DNA of 6,425 bases from Clostridia bacterium (GTDB lineage: Bacteria > Bacillota_A > Clostridia > Oscillospirales > CAG-272): positions 1 to 6,425 of the forward strand of contig JAFQWB010000090.1 in the NCBI GenBank assembly GCA_017407725.1, in the 5' to 3' direction. This document shows positions 4,623-6,425 of the stretch, piece by piece; the stretch's first letter is position 1; every line of letters begins with the position of its first letter. The position numbers and the translations under genes were made by a program. The notes beneath the pieces were generated by a model. It was given only the letters and a program-made list of their open reading frames with translations, searched no databases and had not been told where the DNA came from.

Positions 4623-5594
4623 ATGAAGCTGAAAATAGATTACAAATACGACGTTATCTCTCTGCCGCATTCGGTTACGGGATTTCTTGAAAACGCCGAT
4701 ATAAATTCACTTAAGCTGCTCATTCTCACGGCATCGGATAAAGAAATGAGAGACGATTTTTCGTCCGATGAAGCAGCAAAAAAGCTTGGAATATCAAAAA
4801 AGGATGTTGAAGCTGCACTTGATAAGCTTAAGTCCGGGGGACTCCTTGCTTGCGAGGGTGAAGAGAAGGGCAAAAAGAAAACGGTTGTTACAAAGCATAA
4901 GTCGGATAACGGAAGAGAGGTCAGCGTAGTTCATGCAGAGGGAGATATTTCGTACACAGGCGATGAGCTTTCAAGAATATTCAGTGAAAGACCGCCTCTT
5001 TCAAGAATGATGGACGAGTGCTCTGCAATTGCGGGCAAGATCTTCAGCGTATCAGAATCGAATAAGATAGTAGGACTTGTAGATTACCTGAGACTTGAGC
5101 CCGAATACGTCATGATGCTCTTTACTTATTGCAAGAAGATCGATAAATGCTCGGTTCACTACATAGAGAGAATGGCGTACAATCTGTATAACGAGGGCAT
5201 AGTTACTTACACCGCACTTGAAGCGAGCCTTACCGAAATGGAAAAGCAAAGAAGCTTTGAGGGAAGAATAAGATCGCTTATGGGTCTCGGCACAAGAGCT
5301 CTTACCGCCGCCGAGAAAAAGTGCCTGAAGCTTTGGTGCGACCTCGGACATACCGACGAGCTTATCACTCTTGCATATGAGGTTGCGGTGAACAATACGG
5401 GATCACCCTCGTTTCCTTATATGAATAAAGTTCTTTCCAACTGGAGAGAGGCAGGATATAAGAATGCAGAGGACGTAAACCGTGCCGCTGAGGAATACAG
5501 AAAGAAGAAAGAGACCACCTCGGGAAGCTTCTCGACCGACGAATTCTTTGAGGCGGCACTTGAAAGAAGCTATAATTCGCTTGAGGGAAAATAA
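4623..5594 (+). CDS. DnaD-domain replication initiation protein
   Basis: A 323-residue cytoplasmic protein. Residues about 25-90 look like a winged-helix DNA-binding region (SSDEAAKKLGISKKDVEAALDKLKSGGLL), as in DnaD N-termini. Two helical DnaD/DnaB_2-type domains follow: about 140-205 (KIVGLVDYLRLEPEYVMMLF, then MAYNLYNEGI) and about 225-285, the latter with the hallmark YMNKVLSNWREAGYKN (266-281), matching the YxxxILxxWxxxG motif. DnaD proteins act after DnaA to recruit the helicase loader and helicase; exact equivalence to B. subtilis DnaD or DnaB is not decided by sequence alone. The tail from about 290 is charged and probably flexible. A helicase-loader gene follows after 36 bases, and a DnaA-box cluster precedes it, which supports a chromosomal rather than phage role. 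Confidence 0.88.
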   Translation: MKLKIDYKYDVISLPHSVTGFLENADINSLKLLILTASDKEMRDDFSSDEAAKKLGISKKDVEAALDKLKSGGLLACEGEEKGKKKTVVTKHKSDNGREVSVVHAEGDISYTGDELSRIFSERPPLSRMMDECSAIAGKIFSVSESNKIVGLVDYLRLEPEYVMMLFTYCKKIDKCSVHYIERMAYNLYNEGIVTYTALEASLTEMEKQRSFEGRIRSLMGLGTRALTAAEKKCLKLWCDLGHTDELITLAYEVAVNNTGSPSFPYMNKVLSNWREAGYKNAEDVNRAAEEYRKKKETTSGSFSTDEFFEAALERSYNSLEGK

Positions 5595-5630
5595 AATTCT
5601 TTTAATCAAATACCTGTTACGGAGGGTTAT

Positions 5631-6425
5631 ATGAGCTACAGCCGTGAAAATATACTTGCAGTTACCGCCGAGTTTTCCGATAAGAGAGCGGCGGCTATCG
5701 AAAGAGCAAAATCACTTGAAAGAGAGCTTTACGAAAAGTATCCCGATATAAGGGAGGTTGACGAGGCTCTTTCAAAGACCGCAATGAAGATCTTTGACGA
5801 GATCTGTGCGGGAAGCGAAAATATAGATGAAAGAGTTGCAAGAGTAAGAGAAGAAAACGAGCTTTTGCAGAAAAAGAGAGCAGAGCTTCTTGCTCTTTAC
5901 GGATATGAAAAGGACTATACCGAGGTAAAATACGAGTGTCCAAAGTGCAAGGACACGGGATATATAGGATATAAGACCTGCGAGTGCTTTAAGAAGGCGC
6001 TCACACTTGCCGCTTATAAGAGCTCGGGAATAGGAAATCTTCTTGAAAAGCAGAGCTTTGAGAATTTCTCACTCTCTTATTATAACGAGGAAAGCAGACC
6101 GAGAATTGAAAAGAATCTTGAGTTCTGCAAGGCGTATGCCGAGAGCTTTGATCCCGCGCACGCGCAGAACCTTCTTCTTTTCGGCGGAACCGGTCTTGGA
6201 AAGACTCACCTCACCACCGCTATGGCGGCAAGAATAATCGACAGAGGCTATGAGGTAGTTTACGAAAGCTCGGGCGGTATATTCAGAGAGTTCGAGAAGG
6301 AGCGCTTTGAAAAGGGCGAGGGAGCATTTACCGAAAGATTTTACGATGCGGAGCTCCTTATTATCGATGACCTCGGAACAGAGATGGTAAATCAGTTTAC
6401 GGTAAGCACTCTTTACGATCTCATA
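5631..6425 (+). CDS. DnaI/DnaC-family helicase loader ATPase (3' end outside window)
   Basis: The frame is open from ATG 5631 to the window end (265 codons, no stop), with ACGGAGGG (5619-5626) just upstream. Residues 1-100 are charged and helical, with probable coiled coil around 15-90. A zinc-finger-like Cys set follows (C103, C106, C117, C119 in CPKCKDTGYIGYKTCEC). The AAA+ domain has Walker A GGTGLGKT (185-192) and Walker B LLIIDDLG (242-249). Cys cluster plus AAA+ is the layout of DnaI-type loaders, which place the replicative helicase on DNA; IstB-type transposition ATPases share the AAA+ part but normally lack this N-terminal zinc region. It pairs with the DnaD-like gene and is probably in one operon with it. 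Roughly the last 60-70 residues, with the later AAA+ motifs, are missing. Confidence 0.9.
   Translation, partial: MSYSRENILAVTAEFSDKRAAAIERAKSLERELYEKYPDIREVDEALSKTAMKIFDEICAGSENIDERVARVREENELLQKKRAELLALYGYEKDYTEVKYECPKCKDTGYIGYKTCECFKKALTLAAYKSSGIGNLLEKQSFENFSLSYYNEESRPRIEKNLEFCKAYAESFDPAHAQNLLLFGGTGLGKTHLTTAMAARIIDRGYEVVYESSGGIFREFEKERFEKGEGAFTERFYDAELLIIDDLGTEMVNQFTVSTLYDLI

Noticed and set aside
1..6425. CRISPR arrays, insertion sequences, integrases or toxin-antitoxin genes
   Set aside because: There are no regularly spaced repeats, no transposase or integrase motifs, and no small gene pairs on either strand.

Overview
The window looks like chromosomal housekeeping DNA from a low-to-mid GC member of the Bacillota, most likely class Clostridia (an Oscillospiraceae/Ruminococcaceae-type gut anaerobe is my guess). 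The reasons are a DnaD-family protein next to a DnaI/DnaC-type helicase loader (the Gram-positive primosome), GGAG-type ribosome binding sites, heavy use of AGA arginine codons matched by two tRNA-Arg(TCT) genes, and an anaerobe-type radical SAM protein. The species cannot be named from the sequence alone.

Region by region: 1-410 is a tRNA cluster arranged as an inverted pair. The minus strand carries tRNA-Arg(TCT) followed by the start of a second tRNA cut by the window edge. The plus strand carries tRNA-Arg(TCT) followed by tRNA-His(GTG). Between the two arms lies about 140 bases holding a possible protein tail and a good Rho-independent terminator that ends two bases before the plus-strand tRNA-Arg. 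A second strong terminator follows tRNA-His, and a third terminator-like hairpin abuts the ribosome binding site of the next gene. 505-1401 is a PflX-type (COG1313-like) radical SAM protein. A near-consensus promoter at 1460-1488 then opens a tight run of four genes (1525-4251): dCMP deaminase, an unrecognised single-pass membrane protein, rimI (ribosomal protein S18 acetyltransferase) and tsaD (tRNA t6A synthesis). 4252-4622 is a 371-base AT-rich gap with a dense cluster of DnaA-box sequences. After it come a DnaD-like gene (4623-5594) and a helicase-loader gene (5631 to the window end, incomplete at its 3' end).

How they work together: rimI and tsaD are the usual neighbours of the t6A pathway, but tsaB, often beside them, is not in the window. 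The DnaA boxes, DnaD protein and helicase loader form a compact replication-initiation locus. The gap could be a replication origin, or a promoter region through which DnaA controls the two primosome genes. That gap is the most interesting part of the window. The inverted tRNA pair with a possible gene remnant between its arms is second. I see no clear new defence or mobile system.
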